Below, in pieces: positions 48,120-57,293 of a DNA stretch of 64,000 nt. Position 1 is the first letter of the stretch. Each line of letters opens with the position of its first letter. The stretch comes from Oscillospiraceae bacterium. Its GTDB lineage: Bacteria > Bacillota > Clostridia > Oscillospirales > Ruminococcaceae. Under the pieces are notes generated by a model. It was given only the letters and a program-made list of their open reading frames with translations. It ran no database searches and was not told the origin of the DNA. The stretch is taken from NCBI GenBank assembly GCA_019423755.1, contig JAHZAU010000006.1, positions 1-64,000 on the forward strand, given 5' to 3'. The position numbers and the translations under genes are program-made.

Positions 48120-49381
48120 TGCAGACCCACGGCGCCCTGTCCGGAACGGTGGCGGCGCCTATCTCCAAGTCCGACCTGCACCGCCTGCTTATCGCCGCTG
48201 CCCTCTGCCCGCCCGGCGACCCCACCGTCATCCAGGGGCTGACCCTCTCCCAGGACATCGAAGCCACCGCCGGTATCCTGCGTGCCCTGGGCGCGCAGGT
48301 GGAATTTTCCGAAAACGAGACCCGCATCACCCCGCCTGCCTCCCGCCCCCAGGCTCCCATCCTGGCCGACTGCGGGGAATCCGGCTCCACCCTGCGCTTT
48401 TTGGTGCCGGTGCTGGCGGCGCTGGGCTGCGAAGCCACCTTTGTGGGCCGGGGACGGCTGGGCCAGCGGCCCATGCTCCCCCTGACCCAGCAGCTGCGGC
48501 TGCACGGCGTCTCGGTGGAAAACGACCTGCTGCCGCTGACCATCCGCGGCTCCCTCACCGGCGGGGAGTTTACCTTCGCCGGGGACGTCAGCTCCCAGTA
48601 CATCACCGGCCTGCTTTACGCCCTGCCGCTTTTAAAAGAAGACAGCACCATCCGCCTGACCTCTCCACTGCAGTCCATGGGCTATGTGAAGATGACCCTG
48701 GACGTGCTGGGGCGCTTCGGCATCCAGGCGGAGGAACTGCCGGACGGCTGGCGCATCCCCGGCGGGCAGCGTTACCGCTCCCCCGGGCAGTTAAAGGCGG
48801 AGGGCGACTGGTCGGGCGCGGCGTTCTGGCTCTGCGCCGGGGCCTTGGGCCGCCAGCCGCTCACCGTCACCGGCCTGCGGCAGGACTCCCTGCAGGGGGA
48901 CCGTGCCGTCTGCCGCATCCTTTCTCAGATGGGCGCGCGCCTTTGCTGGGAGGGCGACGCCCTGACCGTCACCGGCGCCCCGCTCACCGCGGTGGAGATC
49001 GACGGCTCCCAGATCCCGGACATTGTGCCGATCCTATCGGTGGCCGCCGCCCTGGCCCAGGGCGAGACCCGCATCATCAACGCCCAGCGGCTGCGCATCA
49101 AGGAAAGCGACCGCCTGGCCGCCATGGCCGCAGGGCTTTCGGCCCTGGGGGCACAGGTACAGGAGACCGAGGACGGCCTGCTGCTTTCCGGCAAGGCGGA
49201 GCTTCGCGGCGGCGCGGAGGTAGATTCCTTCGGCGACCACCGCATCGCCATGTGTATGGCGGTGGCCTCTACCCGCTGCGCACAGCCGGTGTCCATCCGG
49301 GACCCTATGTGCGTCGCCAAGTCCTACCCGGACTTTTATGAAGATTTCAGACGATTAGGAGGGAGCGCCCATGTCCTCTAA
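48113..49381 (+). CDS. aroA: 5-enolpyruvylshikimate-3-phosphate synthase
   Basis: Adds enolpyruvate to shikimate 3-phosphate. 422 residues. APISKSDLHR near the N-terminus holds the conserved Lys-Ser, DCGESGSTLRFLVP near 85 is the PEP loop, and RIKESDRLAAMA and FGDHRIAMCMAV are seen in the second half. The ATG at 48113 is seven bases after GGAGG within aroB. It overlaps aroC by eleven bases. Confidence 0.95.
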   Translation: MLMQTHGALSGTVAAPISKSDLHRLLIAAALCPPGDPTVIQGLTLSQDIEATAGILRALGAQVEFSENETRITPPASRPQAPILADCGESGSTLRFLVPVLAALGCEATFVGRGRLGQRPMLPLTQQLRLHGVSVENDLLPLTIRGSLTGGEFTFAGDVSSQYITGLLYALPLLKEDSTIRLTSPLQSMGYVKMTLDVLGRFGIQAEELPDGWRIPGGQRYRSPGQLKAEGDWSGAAFWLCAGALGRQPLTVTGLRQDSLQGDRAVCRILSQMGARLCWEGDALTVTGAPLTAVEIDGSQIPDIVPILSVAAALAQGETRIINAQRLRIKESDRLAAMAAGLSALGAQVQETEDGLLLSGKAELRGGAEVDSFGDHRIAMCMAVASTRCAQPVSIRDPMCVAKSYPDFYEDFRRLGGSAHVL

Positions 49382-50495
49382 CTGGGGAAATGACCTGCGG
49401 CTTTCCATCTTTGGGGAAAGCCATTCCACCGCCATCGGCGCGGTGCTGGACGGCCTGCCCGCCGGGGAACCCATCGACTGGGAGGAGCTTTTGCGCTTTA
49501 TGGCCCGCCGCAGCTCCAAAGGCGGCAAGACCGACACCCCCCGCCTGGAAGCCGACCTGCCGCAGATCCAAAGCGGCCTTTGGGAGGGCGTCACCACCGG
49601 CACCCCGCTGTGCGCCGTCATTGAAAACACCAACACCCGCTCCCGGGACTACGACCAGCTGCGGCACCTGGCCCGCCCGGGGCACGCCGATTATACCGGC
49701 TTCCTCCGCTACGGCGGACACGCCGACGTGCGGGGCGGCGGGCATTTTTCCGGCCGTCTCACCGCTCCCCTGGTGTTCGCCGGGGGCGTCTGCCGGCAGA
49801 TCTTGGCCCGGCGGGGCATCACCATCGGGGCGCACATCGCCGCCGCAGCCGGTATCCCGGATACTCCCTTCGACCCGGTGTCGGTGAGCGCCCATCAGCT
49901 GGCCGAAGTGACCGCCAAGCCCTTCCCGGTGGTGGATGACGCCGCCGGAGAGGCCATGATCGCCGCTATCGACGAGGCCCGCCAGCAGCAAGACTCGGTG
50001 GGCGGCATCATTGAGTGCGCCGTGGTGGGATTGCCCGGCGGCCTTGGCAGCCCCATGTTTGATGGGGTGGAAAACCGCCTGGCTTCGCTGCTCTTCGGCA
50101 TCCCAGCGGTCAAAGGGCTGGAATTTGGCAGTGGCTTTGCCCTGGCGGGGATGCGCGGCAGCCAGTCCAACGACCCCTTCCGCATGGAAAATGGCCAGGT
50201 CCGCACCGCCCGCAACCACAACGGCGGCATCCTAGGAGGCATTACAAACGGTATGCCGCTGGTGTTCCGGGTGGCCATCAAGCCCACCCCTTCCATCTCC
50301 CAGCCCCAGCAGACGGTAGACTTCCTGGAAAAGCAGGACGCCTCCCTTACCGTCGAGGGCCGGCACGACCCCTGCATCGTCCGCCGGGCGGTGCCCTGCA
50401 TGGAGGCTGCCGCCGCTCTGGCCCTGCTGGACCTGCTGCTGGGCAGCAACGGCCCCCACCTTTCCGACCTGCCGCTGCAAAAGGAGGAAGCCTAA
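49371..50495 (+). CDS. aroC: Chorismate synthase
   Basis: Makes chorismate, FMN-dependent. 374 residues with FGESHSTAIGAVLDGLPAG at the start, RPGHADYTG near residue 105, GRHDPCIVRR in the last third, and other family signatures. It overlaps the end of aroA and shares one base with the start of pheA, so the five genes are tightly coupled. Confidence 0.95.
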   Translation: MSSNWGNDLRLSIFGESHSTAIGAVLDGLPAGEPIDWEELLRFMARRSSKGGKTDTPRLEADLPQIQSGLWEGVTTGTPLCAVIENTNTRSRDYDQLRHLARPGHADYTGFLRYGGHADVRGGGHFSGRLTAPLVFAGGVCRQILARRGITIGAHIAAAAGIPDTPFDPVSVSAHQLAEVTAKPFPVVDDAAGEAMIAAIDEARQQQDSVGGIIECAVVGLPGGLGSPMFDGVENRLASLLFGIPAVKGLEFGSGFALAGMRGSQSNDPFRMENGQVRTARNHNGGILGGITNGMPLVFRVAIKPTPSISQPQQTVDFLEKQDASLTVEGRHDPCIVRRAVPCMEAAAALALLDLLLGSNGPHLSDLPLQKEEA

Positions 50496-51358
50496 TGACC
50501 CAGCTGGAATCCATCCTTTCCGACCTGGGGCGGCTGCCGGAGGCCCCGGTGCGCGCCGCCTGCCAGGGGGTGGAGTGCTCCTACTCCCAGCTGGCTTGCG
50601 AGACCGCCTTCACCCAGCCGTCCATCACCTTCTACCCCGCCTTCGAGGACGTGTTCACCGCCGTTGCCGGGGGCGAGGCGGAGTTCGGCGTGGTTCCCAT
50701 CGAAAACACCCTGGCCGGCTCGGTCACCGACAACTACGACCTGCTGCTGCGCCACCAGCTATTCATCATCGGTTCGGTGACGGTACCAGTGGCCCACTGC
50801 CTGCTGGGGGTGCCGGGCGCCAAGAAGGAGGACCTGCGGCACATCTACTCCCACCCCCAGGCCCTGCACCAGTGCAGCGATTTCTTCTCCGCCAACCGGC
50901 AGATCGAGGCCCATTCCTACTCCAACACCGCCGCTTCGGCCCAGTATGTGGCCGATTTGGCGGACCCGGCCTGCGCCGCTATCGGTTCCCGAGCTTGCGC
51001 CGGGCGTTACGGGCTGTGCATCCTGGAGGAAGGGCTGCAAAACCGCAAGGACAACTTCACCCGCTTTGTCATCATCGCCCGCCAGCCCATCCAGCACCCG
51101 CTGTGCAGCCGCATCAGCCTGGTCATCCGGGTGGCCCACCGTGCCGGCAGCCTGTACAGCGCCCTTTCCCGCTTTGCCCAGCAGGGCATCAACCTGCTGA
51201 AGCTGGAGTCCCGCCCCATCCCGGACAGCCCCTTCGAGTTCCTGTTCTACTGGGACTTCGACGGCAGCGTCCTGGACGGCAAGGTGCAGCAGGTCATGGA
51301 AGAACTTCGCGAGGACGTGATCTTCCTGCGCTATCTGGGCAACTACCCGGAAGCCTGA
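50495..51358 (+). CDS. pheA: Prephenate dehydratase
   Basis: Converts prephenate to phenylpyruvate, the step committed to phenylalanine. 287 residues. The catalytic domain shows YSQLAC near residue 30, VPIENTLAGSV near 70, and the TRF in RKDNFTRFVI near 187. The C-terminal ACT domain has LLKLESRPIPD, the Phe-binding ESRP motif. There is no chorismate mutase domain, so that activity must come from elsewhere. It is the last gene of the operon, and explains why the leader senses Phe. Confidence 0.95.
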   Translation: MTQLESILSDLGRLPEAPVRAACQGVECSYSQLACETAFTQPSITFYPAFEDVFTAVAGGEAEFGVVPIENTLAGSVTDNYDLLLRHQLFIIGSVTVPVAHCLLGVPGAKKEDLRHIYSHPQALHQCSDFFSANRQIEAHSYSNTAASAQYVADLADPACAAIGSRACAGRYGLCILEEGLQNRKDNFTRFVIIARQPIQHPLCSRISLVIRVAHRAGSLYSALSRFAQQGINLLKLESRPIPDSPFEFLFYWDFDGSVLDGKVQQVMEELREDVIFLRYLGNYPEA

Positions 51359-51384
51359 TTCTTCCCCAAACCAAACGAAACAGA

Positions 51385-51430
51385 AAAACGCCCCGGCCCG
51401 GGAAAACCCAGGTCAGGGCGTTTGTTTTTT
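51385..51430. terminator. Terminator after pheA
   Basis: Stem AACGCCC/GGGCGTT with an imperfect inner arm, followed by TTTGTTTTTT, and A-rich on the left. It can serve both the aro-pheA operon and the leftward hypothetical gene. Confidence 0.85.
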
Positions 51431-51437
51431 GCCGAAA

Positions 51438-51743
51438 TTATTTTTTGTCGTAGCGGGAAAGCCAGATATCCGCAATGTGGATGGCTTCATACAGACCGGT
51501 TTTTTCGGTGCTGTTGACCACACGTTCCTTCAGGGGGAGGGTCTCATCGGTGTTGATGATCTGCACCGCGACCTTGTCCGCCATCTCCAGGTCGCCCACC
51601 TTTTTGGTGGTTTTGATCTGGATATGGGCCACATACTGGTCGGCCATATCGCCGTAATACAAGGTACTGCCGCAGCGTACCAGGGGTTTGCCTTTGTAGT
51701 TCAGGACACGGTCCCGGAACAACAGGTTCTCGGTTTTTTCCAT
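51438..51743 (-). CDS. Conserved-looking hypothetical protein (101 aa)
   Basis: A soluble protein of 101 residues, starting MEKTENLLFRDRVLNYKG, with YYGDMADQYVAHIQI in the middle and many beta-strand-like segments. No motif recognised. The start has AAGGAGG at the right distance. It is downstream of ireB, separated by a weak terminator-like hairpin, and ends at the shared terminator. A real gene by ribosome site and codon usage; function unknown. Confidence 0.65.
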   Translation of the reverse strand: MEKTENLLFRDRVLNYKGKPLVRCGSTLYYGDMADQYVAHIQIKTTKKVGDLEMADKVAVQIINTDETLPLKERVVNSTEKTGLYEAIHIADIWLSRYDKK

Positions 51744-51803
51744 TGTATTTCCTCCTTCGGGTAAAATCGCGGGGGCGCGCCGGGCGCTGGTTACGGCCTT
51801 GCA

Positions 51804-51838
51804 GCAAACAAAAAAGCGGACAGTCAAAAACCGCCCGC
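51804..51838 (-). terminator. Weak terminator after ireB
   Basis: Minus-strand stem GCGGGC/GTCCGC (one G-U pair), followed by TTTTTTG. It lies eight bases after the ireB stop. Confidence 0.5.
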
Positions 51839-51845
51839 ATCCGGT

Positions 51846-52094
51846 TTAATCGTTCAGATAGGACTGCACCAGAATCTGAAGCAGTTCGTCCCGGTCGATC
51901 TTGCGAATCAAGCTGCGCGCGTTATTGTAGGTGGTGATATAGGTCGGGTCCTCGGAAAGGATGTACCCCACGATCTGGTTGATGGGGTTGTATCCCTTTT
52001 GACGCAGAGCGTCATAGATCACCGTGAGGATTTGTTTGATTTCTTTTTCCTTATCGTCGTGGATCGAAAAGGAAATTGTCGGTTCATGCATCAT
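51846..52094 (-). CDS. ireB: IreB-family regulatory phosphoprotein
   Basis: 82 residues. [33 protein letters not shown] and [13 protein letters not shown] are the family signatures. IreB is phosphorylated by the IreK Ser/Thr kinase in enterococci and affects cephalosporin resistance. In many Firmicutes it is placed between alaS and ruvX; here it is on its own, 31 kb from alaS. The start at 52094 follows GGAGGG; a longer frame upstream is unlikely. Confidence 0.88.
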   Translation of the reverse strand: MMHEPTISFSIHDDKEKEIKQILTVIYDALRQKGYNPINQIVGYILSEDPTYITTYNNARSLIRKIDRDELLQILVQSYLND

Positions 52095-52233
52095 GGGTCC
52101 CTCCACTTCTCTCTTCACGATCTTGCAGGCCGTATATTCTTCAAGATACACTTTATATTTTACAACAACTCCATCACAAATTCAACTAAAATGCCGGGGA
52201 TTTGTTTAAAAATTTATCCAACCCAAAGCAAAA

Positions 52234-52270
52234 GGCTGTTTTCTGGAAAGTGCGTTTCCAAAAAACAGCC
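52234..52270 (-). terminator. Terminator after degV
   Basis: A perfect 16-base inverted repeat (GGCTGTTTTCTGGAAA with its complement, 52234-52249 and 52255-52270) with an A-run on the left flank. It probably ends the long fatty acid operon. Confidence 0.85.
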
Positions 52271-52279
52271 ATAAATCGC

Positions 52280-53119
52280 TTATGCTTTTTCCTTTTCCAG
52301 CCAGGCCACGCCAGCCACGCTGCTGCCCAGATGGACCCCCAGCACCGGACCCAAGGTCGCGTGCTGGATGGGCACGCCGGGCCAGCGGCGGCCGATCTCC
52401 TGGCTGAGCGGCTTTTCTGCCTCCTGGGAGCGGCCCATGGTGATGACCACAAAGCGCTCCACCTGGGGCGGGATCTGGTCCAGCAGGCCGCGGATCTGCC
52501 CCGAGCGGCCCTTCTGGGTGCCGCAGGACACCACGCCGCCGTTGTGGCACATGAGGATGGGCTTGCAGCTGAGCATGGTGCTCACCGACTGCCGCACGAT
52601 GCCGATGCGGCCGCTGCGGCGCAGCGCCTCCATAGAATCCAGCGAGAACCGCAGGCCGATGCGCCCGCGCAGTTCCTCCACCGCCAGAGCCAGCTGCTCC
52701 AGGGTGCGGCTGCCGTCGTTGAGGCGCACCGCCTCCTGGCACAGCAGCGAAAGGCCGCCGGAGGTGCTCAGCGAATCCACCACCAGGATGCCTTCTCTCC
52801 CGCGCAGCACCTGCCGGGCAGCCAGCGAAGCGCTGCGGTAGCAGCCGCTCAGGCGGGAGGAGATGGTCAGGCAAAGTACCTGATATCCCCGGCGCAGCAG
52901 CTCCTCAAAGGCGCTGGCAAAGGCCGCTACCGGCACCTGTCCGGTACCGAGGGAATACCGTCCCGTCAAAAACGGCAGGAATTCCCCGTTGCAGTCGCTG
53001 TAACTTTCAATAAACGTCTGGGAATTGACGGTGTAGCGCATCGGCGCCACCCGCACCCCCAGCTGCGCCGCCTGGTCCTTGGTGAGGTAGACGGTGCTGT
53101 CGGTAACGATTGCGATCAT
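52280..53119 (-). CDS. DegV/FakB-family fatty-acid-binding protein
   Basis: 279 residues of the DegV fold, starting IAIVTDSTVYLTKDQA. The lipid-binding Thr/Ser segment is TISSRLSGCYRSA near residue 90, and the C-terminal domain follows. DegV proteins bind single fatty acids, and FakB members hand them to the FakA kinase so they can enter phospholipids. It is the gene after accA in the same direction, 42 bases away, which fits that use. No fakA is visible here. Confidence 0.88.
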   Translation of the reverse strand: MIAIVTDSTVYLTKDQAAQLGVRVAPMRYTVNSQTFIESYSDCNGEFLPFLTGRYSLGTGQVPVAAFASAFEELLRRGYQVLCLTISSRLSGCYRSASLAARQVLRGREGILVVDSLSTSGGLSLLCQEAVRLNDGSRTLEQLALAVEELRGRIGLRFSLDSMEALRRSGRIGIVRQSVSTMLSCKPILMCHNGGVVSCGTQKGRSGQIRGLLDQIPPQVERFVVITMGRSQEAEKPLSQEIGRRWPGVPIQHATLGPVLGVHLGSSVAGVAWLEKEKA

Positions 53120-53161
53120 ACGCGTTCCCCTTCCTTTTCCCCCAGGCGGGGGCAAGCTTGC

Positions 53162-53959
53162 TTACCGTACGGCTTCTTCCGGGGCGCCCAGACGGCGGAA
53201 CCGCTGGTAGCGGTGCTCCAGCAGGCTTTCCTCCGGCAACACCCGGCGGCGGCGCAGAGTCTGGTACAGGTCCCGTCCCAGGCTCTGGTACAGCGCTTCG
53301 AAGCCCGCTTTCGGCTCCGGGATGCAGCGCTCCACCACGCCCAGATCCAGCAGGTCCTGGGCGGTGAGCTTCAGGCACTGGGCCGCTTCCTTGGTCTTGG
53401 AGGCGTCCTTCCAAAGGATGCTGGCGCAGCCTTCGGGGGAGATCACCGAGTAGACGGCATTTTCCAGCATCCAGACCTCGTCGGCCACAGCAAGGCCCAG
53501 CGCGCCGCCGCTGCCGCCTTCTCCGATGAGTACCGAGATCACTGGTACCCGCAGGGCCATCATCTCCATGAGGTTTTCGGCGATGGCCTGGGCCTGGCCG
53601 CGCTCCTCGGCGCCGATGCCGCAGTAAGCGCCGGCGGTGTCCACAAAGCAGACCACCGGGCGGCCGAATTTTTCCGCTAGCTTCATCTGGCGCAGGGCCT
53701 TGCGGTAGCCTTCCGGGTGAGCCGAACCGAAGTTGCGGCGGATCTTTTCCTTGGTCTCGTGGCCCTTTTCAATGGCGATGACCGTCACCGGCATATCCTG
53801 CAGCCAGGCGATACCCGCCAGGATGGCCGGGTCGTCGCCGAAGCGGCGGTCGCCGTGCATCTCGGTAAAGCCGGTGAAGATGTGTCCGATAAAATCAGCG
53901 CCGGTGGGGCGGCCCTTGGCGCGGGCGGCCGCGACGCGTTTGTATGCTTCCACTTCCAT
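53162..53959 (-). CDS. accA: Acetyl-CoA carboxylase carboxyltransferase subunit alpha
   Basis: Part of the carboxyltransferase that makes malonyl-CoA. 265 residues, of the shorter Firmicutes type. GDPAILAGIAWL near 40, IGEGGSGGALGLAVAD near 155 and ISPEGCASILWKD near 180 are family marks. Its start overlaps the accD stop by one base. It is the last core gene of the fab/acc cluster. Confidence 0.95.
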   Translation of the reverse strand: MEVEAYKRVAAARAKGRPTGADFIGHIFTGFTEMHGDRRFGDDPAILAGIAWLQDMPVTVIAIEKGHETKEKIRRNFGSAHPEGYRKALRQMKLAEKFGRPVVCFVDTAGAYCGIGAEERGQAQAIAENLMEMMALRVPVISVLIGEGGSGGALGLAVADEVWMLENAVYSVISPEGCASILWKDASKTKEAAQCLKLTAQDLLDLGVVERCIPEPKAGFEALYQSLGRDLYQTLRRRRVLPEESLLEHRYQRFRRLGAPEEAVR

Positions 53960-54837
53960 TATGCCTGGGCCTCCTTTCCGGGTCTCTGGTGCAGCGCCAG
54001 CAAAGCGCCGAGATATTCCTTCTGGTTTTTGCGGGGCACGATCTCATCCACAAAGCCCTTTTCCAGCAGGAACTCGGCACGCTGGAAGCCTTCCGGCAGT
54101 TTCTGGCGGATGGTCTGCTCGATGACGCGGGGTCCGGCAAAGCAGACGAGAGCGTGGGGCTCCGCCAGGATAATATCCCCTTCCATGGCAAAGCTCGCCG
54201 ACACACCGCCGGTGGTGGGGTCGGTGAGGAAGGTGATGTACAGGTTGCCGGCGTCGCTGTGGCGTTTCACCGCGCCGCTGGTCTTGGCCATCTGCATCAG
54301 CGAGAGGATACCTTCCTGCATGCGGGCGCCGCCGGAGACGGTATAGCCCACTACCGGCAGGCTCTGACGGGTGGCGTACTCAAAGAGGCGGGTGATCTTC
54401 TCCCCCACCACAGTGCCCATGGAGCCCATCATAAAGTACGGGTCCATAACGAAGATGCAGCAGTCCTGGCCGCCGATGCGCGCCCGGCCGCAGATCACCG
54501 CTTCCTTCTCGGCGCTGGCCAGGGCAGCGTGCTTGAGCTTGCTTTCGTAGCCCGGGAAGCCGATGGGGTTTTGGGAGGTCAGCTGGGCGTCATGCTCCAC
54601 AAAGGAGCCTTCGTCGGTGATGAGCGCCAGACGCTGGCGGGCGTTCATGCGGAAATGGTGCCCGCACTTGGGACAGACGCCGGCGTTTTCGTTGAGTTCG
54701 TTGACAAACAGAATGGTCTTGCAGGAGGGGCAAGCCATGCACATCTCGTCCGGGATGGACGGATGCGGCACCTTTACCGGCTTGCCGTAGGTCTCCAGAT
54801 CGTTTTTCGGTTTGCGGAACAGGTTTTTAGAAAGCAT
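53959..54837 (-). CDS. accD: Acetyl-CoA carboxylase carboxyltransferase subunit beta
   Basis: Partner of accA. 292 residues. The N-terminal zinc finger is seen as CPSC and CPKC near residues 36 and 55, followed by the carboxyltransferase core (TVSGGARMQEGILSLMQMAKT near 170, GGVSASFAMEGDI near 215). It overlaps accA by one base. The gap of 49 bases to accC holds its ribosome site. Confidence 0.95.
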   Translation of the reverse strand: MLSKNLFRKPKNDLETYGKPVKVPHPSIPDEMCMACPSCKTILFVNELNENAGVCPKCGHHFRMNARQRLALITDEGSFVEHDAQLTSQNPIGFPGYESKLKHAALASAEKEAVICGRARIGGQDCCIFVMDPYFMMGSMGTVVGEKITRLFEYATRQSLPVVGYTVSGGARMQEGILSLMQMAKTSGAVKRHSDAGNLYITFLTDPTTGGVSASFAMEGDIILAEPHALVCFAGPRVIEQTIRQKLPEGFQRAEFLLEKGFVDEIVPRKNQKEYLGALLALHQRPGKEAQA

Positions 54838-54886
54838 GGGGCTTCGCTTCCTTTCTCAAAAAAGACGGGAAACGGCAGGCAAAAGC

Positions 54887-56230
54887 CTACTGCCGCTGTT
54901 CCCGCTTTGCCATAAAGTCGGTGTAATAGTCCCCGGACTTGAACTCCGGGTCGGAGAGGATATCCATGTGCAGCTCGCTGTTGTTGTCGATGCCTTCCAC
55001 CACCAGCTCGCAGAGGGCGGCCTGCAGCTTGCGGATGGCCTCCTCGCGGGTCTTGGCGTGGACCACCAGCTTGCCCACCATGGAATCATAGTAGGGCGGC
55101 ACAAAGTAATCCTGATACAGGGCGGTATCAAAGCGCACCCAGGGGCCGCCGGGCACGTGCAGCAGGCTCACCCGTCCGCAGCTGGGGCGGAAGTTGTGGG
55201 CTGGGTCCTCGGCGTTGATGCGGCACTCGATGGCGCTGCCGGAGAGGGTGACATCCTCCTGAGTGAAGCTGAGCGGCAGGCCCGCCGCGATGCGGATCTG
55301 CCATTTGACGATGTCGATGCCGGTGGCCATCTCGGTGACGGTGTGTTCCACCTGCAGGCGGGTGTTCATCTCCATAAAGTAGAAGCTGCCGTCCCGGTCA
55401 AAGAGGAACTCGATGGTGCCGGCGTTGCGGTAGTGGACCGCCTTGGCTGCCCGGGTCGCCACCTCGATCATCTTCTGGCGCACCTGGGGGGTCACCGACG
55501 GGGAGGGGCACTCCTCGATGAGCTTCTGGTTTTTGCGCTGGACGGAACATTCCCGCTCGCCCAGGCAGACGACGTTTCCGGCGTTGTCCGCCAGGATCTG
55601 CATCTCGATGTGCTTGGCCGGGTACAGGTACCGCTCCAGGTACATGACCCCGTCGCCGAAGGCGCTCATGGCCTCGCGGGAGGCAGAAAGGAACGCCTGC
55701 TCGAACTCCTCGGGGGTCTTGACCAGGCGGATGCCCCGTCCGCCGCCACCGGAGCGAGCCTTGATAAGCAGCGGGTAGCCGATGCGGTCGGCCTCGGCCT
55801 TGGCCTGGGAGACCTCCTCCACCGCGTCGCAGCCAGGGATGACCGGCACGCCGGCGGCGCGCATGGTCTTGCGGGCCTCGTCTTTATCGCCGGCCTTGGC
55901 GATGGTCTGGGAGGAGGGGCCGATGAAGACGATGCCGCACTCCTCGCACAGGGCCGCAAAGCGGGCATTTTCGGAAAGCAGGCCGTAGCCCGGGTGGATG
56001 GCCTCGGCGCCGGATACGATGGCTGCCGAGATGATGCCCGCCATATTCAGATAGCTTTCACCCACCGGCGCAGGACCGATGCAGTAGCTTTCATCGGCCA
56101 GGCTGACGTGCAGCGCCTCGCGGTCTGCCTCGGAAAAGACGGCTACCGTCAGGATGCCCATCTCCTTGCAGGCGCGGATGATGCGCACCGCGATCTCGCC
56201 CCGGTTGGCGACTAAAATTTTAGAAAACAC
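54887..56230 (-). CDS. accC: Acetyl-CoA carboxylase biotin carboxylase subunit
   Basis: Carboxylates biotin on AccB using ATP and bicarbonate. 447 residues, usual length. ILVANRGEIAVRIIRACKE at the N-terminus, the ATP-grasp loop KARSGGGGRGIRLV near 160, and NTRLQVEHTVTE near 290 are typical. It lies 70 bases after fabZ. Confidence 0.97.
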   Translation of the reverse strand: MFSKILVANRGEIAVRIIRACKEMGILTVAVFSEADREALHVSLADESYCIGPAPVGESYLNMAGIISAAIVSGAEAIHPGYGLLSENARFAALCEECGIVFIGPSSQTIAKAGDKDEARKTMRAAGVPVIPGCDAVEEVSQAKAEADRIGYPLLIKARSGGGGRGIRLVKTPEEFEQAFLSASREAMSAFGDGVMYLERYLYPAKHIEMQILADNAGNVVCLGERECSVQRKNQKLIEECPSPSVTPQVRQKMIEVATRAAKAVHYRNAGTIEFLFDRDGSFYFMEMNTRLQVEHTVTEMATGIDIVKWQIRIAAGLPLSFTQEDVTLSGSAIECRINAEDPAHNFRPSCGRVSLLHVPGGPWVRFDTALYQDYFVPPYYDSMVGKLVVHAKTREEAIRKLQAALCELVVEGIDNNSELHMDILSDPEFKSGDYYTDFMAKREQRQ

Positions 56231-56300
56231 GATACATGACCTCCTAAGAGCCGCCGGACGGCGGCGCAGGTTGAGAGGATGGCCAAAGGGCCTTGGGGTC

Positions 56301-56732
56301 CTACTCCTTGTCTGCTACGCAGGCGAAGGAGAACTCCCCGGATACGCACACCTTGCCGTTTACCCGGCCGGTGCCTTTGGCAAAGTAGAAGGGCTCCCGC
56401 ACCTTCAGCAGCTGGCACTCCAGCTCCAGGGTGTCGCCGGGGAGCACCGGTTTGCGGAATTTGACCTTATCGAGGCTGGTGAAGTAGGGGGTCATCTTCC
56501 CCTGGGCAGCCTCGGCCCGGCCGGCCAGCAACACGCAGCAGGTCTGGGCCATGATCTCGCACTGGATGACGCCGGGGACCACCGGGTTGCCCGGGAAGTG
56601 CCCTTTCAAAAACCACTCGTCGCCGCGGACGGTGTATTTGCCCAGAGCGCGGTCGCCGACCGCCTCTACCTCGTCTACCAGCAGCATATTGTCCCGGTGG
56701 GGGAGGATCTTCATGATCTCTTCGCGATTCAT
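56301..56732 (-). CDS. fabZ: 3-hydroxyacyl-ACP dehydratase FabZ
   Basis: Removes water from 3-hydroxyacyl-ACP. 143 residues, hot-dog fold. The catalytic His is in GHFPGNPVVPGVIQCE near residue 45, with Glu nearby. It starts 21 bases after accB. As in many Firmicutes it is the only dehydratase of the cluster. Confidence 0.95.
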   Translation of the reverse strand: MNREEIMKILPHRDNMLLVDEVEAVGDRALGKYTVRGDEWFLKGHFPGNPVVPGVIQCEIMAQTCCVLLAGRAEAAQGKMTPYFTSLDKVKFRKPVLPGDTLELECQLLKVREPFYFAKGTGRVNGKVCVSGEFSFACVADKE

Positions 56733-56753
56733 GCTACGCTCTCCTTTCCCCGG

Positions 56754-57254
56754 TTAAAAAAGCTTGAACAGCGGTTGGCCGTACTCCACAACCTCGCCGT
56801 TTTTCACGCAGATATCCACAATCTCCCCGTCGGCTTCGGCGGTGATCTCGTTCATCAGCTTCATGGCCTCGATGATGCAGAGCACGTCGCCCTTCTTCAC
56901 CCGGCTGCCCACCTTTACATAGGGCTCGGCGTCCGGAGAGGGAGCGGCATAAAAGACGCCCACCATGGGGGATTTGATCTCGTTTAAGTTGTTGAAGTCC
57001 ACTTCGTTCTGGGGCTCGGCTTTTGCTTCCTCCAGCTCCAGTTCCGGCTCCCGGGCTGCCTGAGCCGGGGCGGACATAGCCTGCTCGCCGGGGGCATATA
57101 CCGGCAGGAAGGGGGACACGACCGGCTGGGGAGCGGCTTCTGCCTTGCGCTCCAGCTTGATGGTCGCTTCGCCTTCCACGATCTCCACCGAGGTCAGCCC
57201 GGTGTTTTCCATGATCTGGGCCAGGGCCCGAATCTCTTTGATGTTCATTTCCAT
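56754..57254 (-). CDS. accB: Biotin carboxyl carrier protein
   Basis: 166 residues. The C-terminal biotinyl domain has EAMKLMNEITAEADG, with the biotin-bearing Lys near residue 132. The N-terminal part IKEIRALAQIMENTGLTSVEI is typical, and a Pro/Ala/Glu-rich linker of about 60 residues joins them. It is between fabF and fabZ, as in other Firmicutes fab clusters. Confidence 0.95.
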   Translation of the reverse strand: MEMNIKEIRALAQIMENTGLTSVEIVEGEATIKLERKAEAAPQPVVSPFLPVYAPGEQAMSAPAQAAREPELELEEAKAEPQNEVDFNNLNEIKSPMVGVFYAAPSPDAEPYVKVGSRVKKGDVLCIIEAMKLMNEITAEADGEIVDICVKNGEVVEYGQPLFKLF

Positions 57255-57293
57255 ACCACCTAACGATGTAAAATCAGATTCTTCGGCCTGCCG

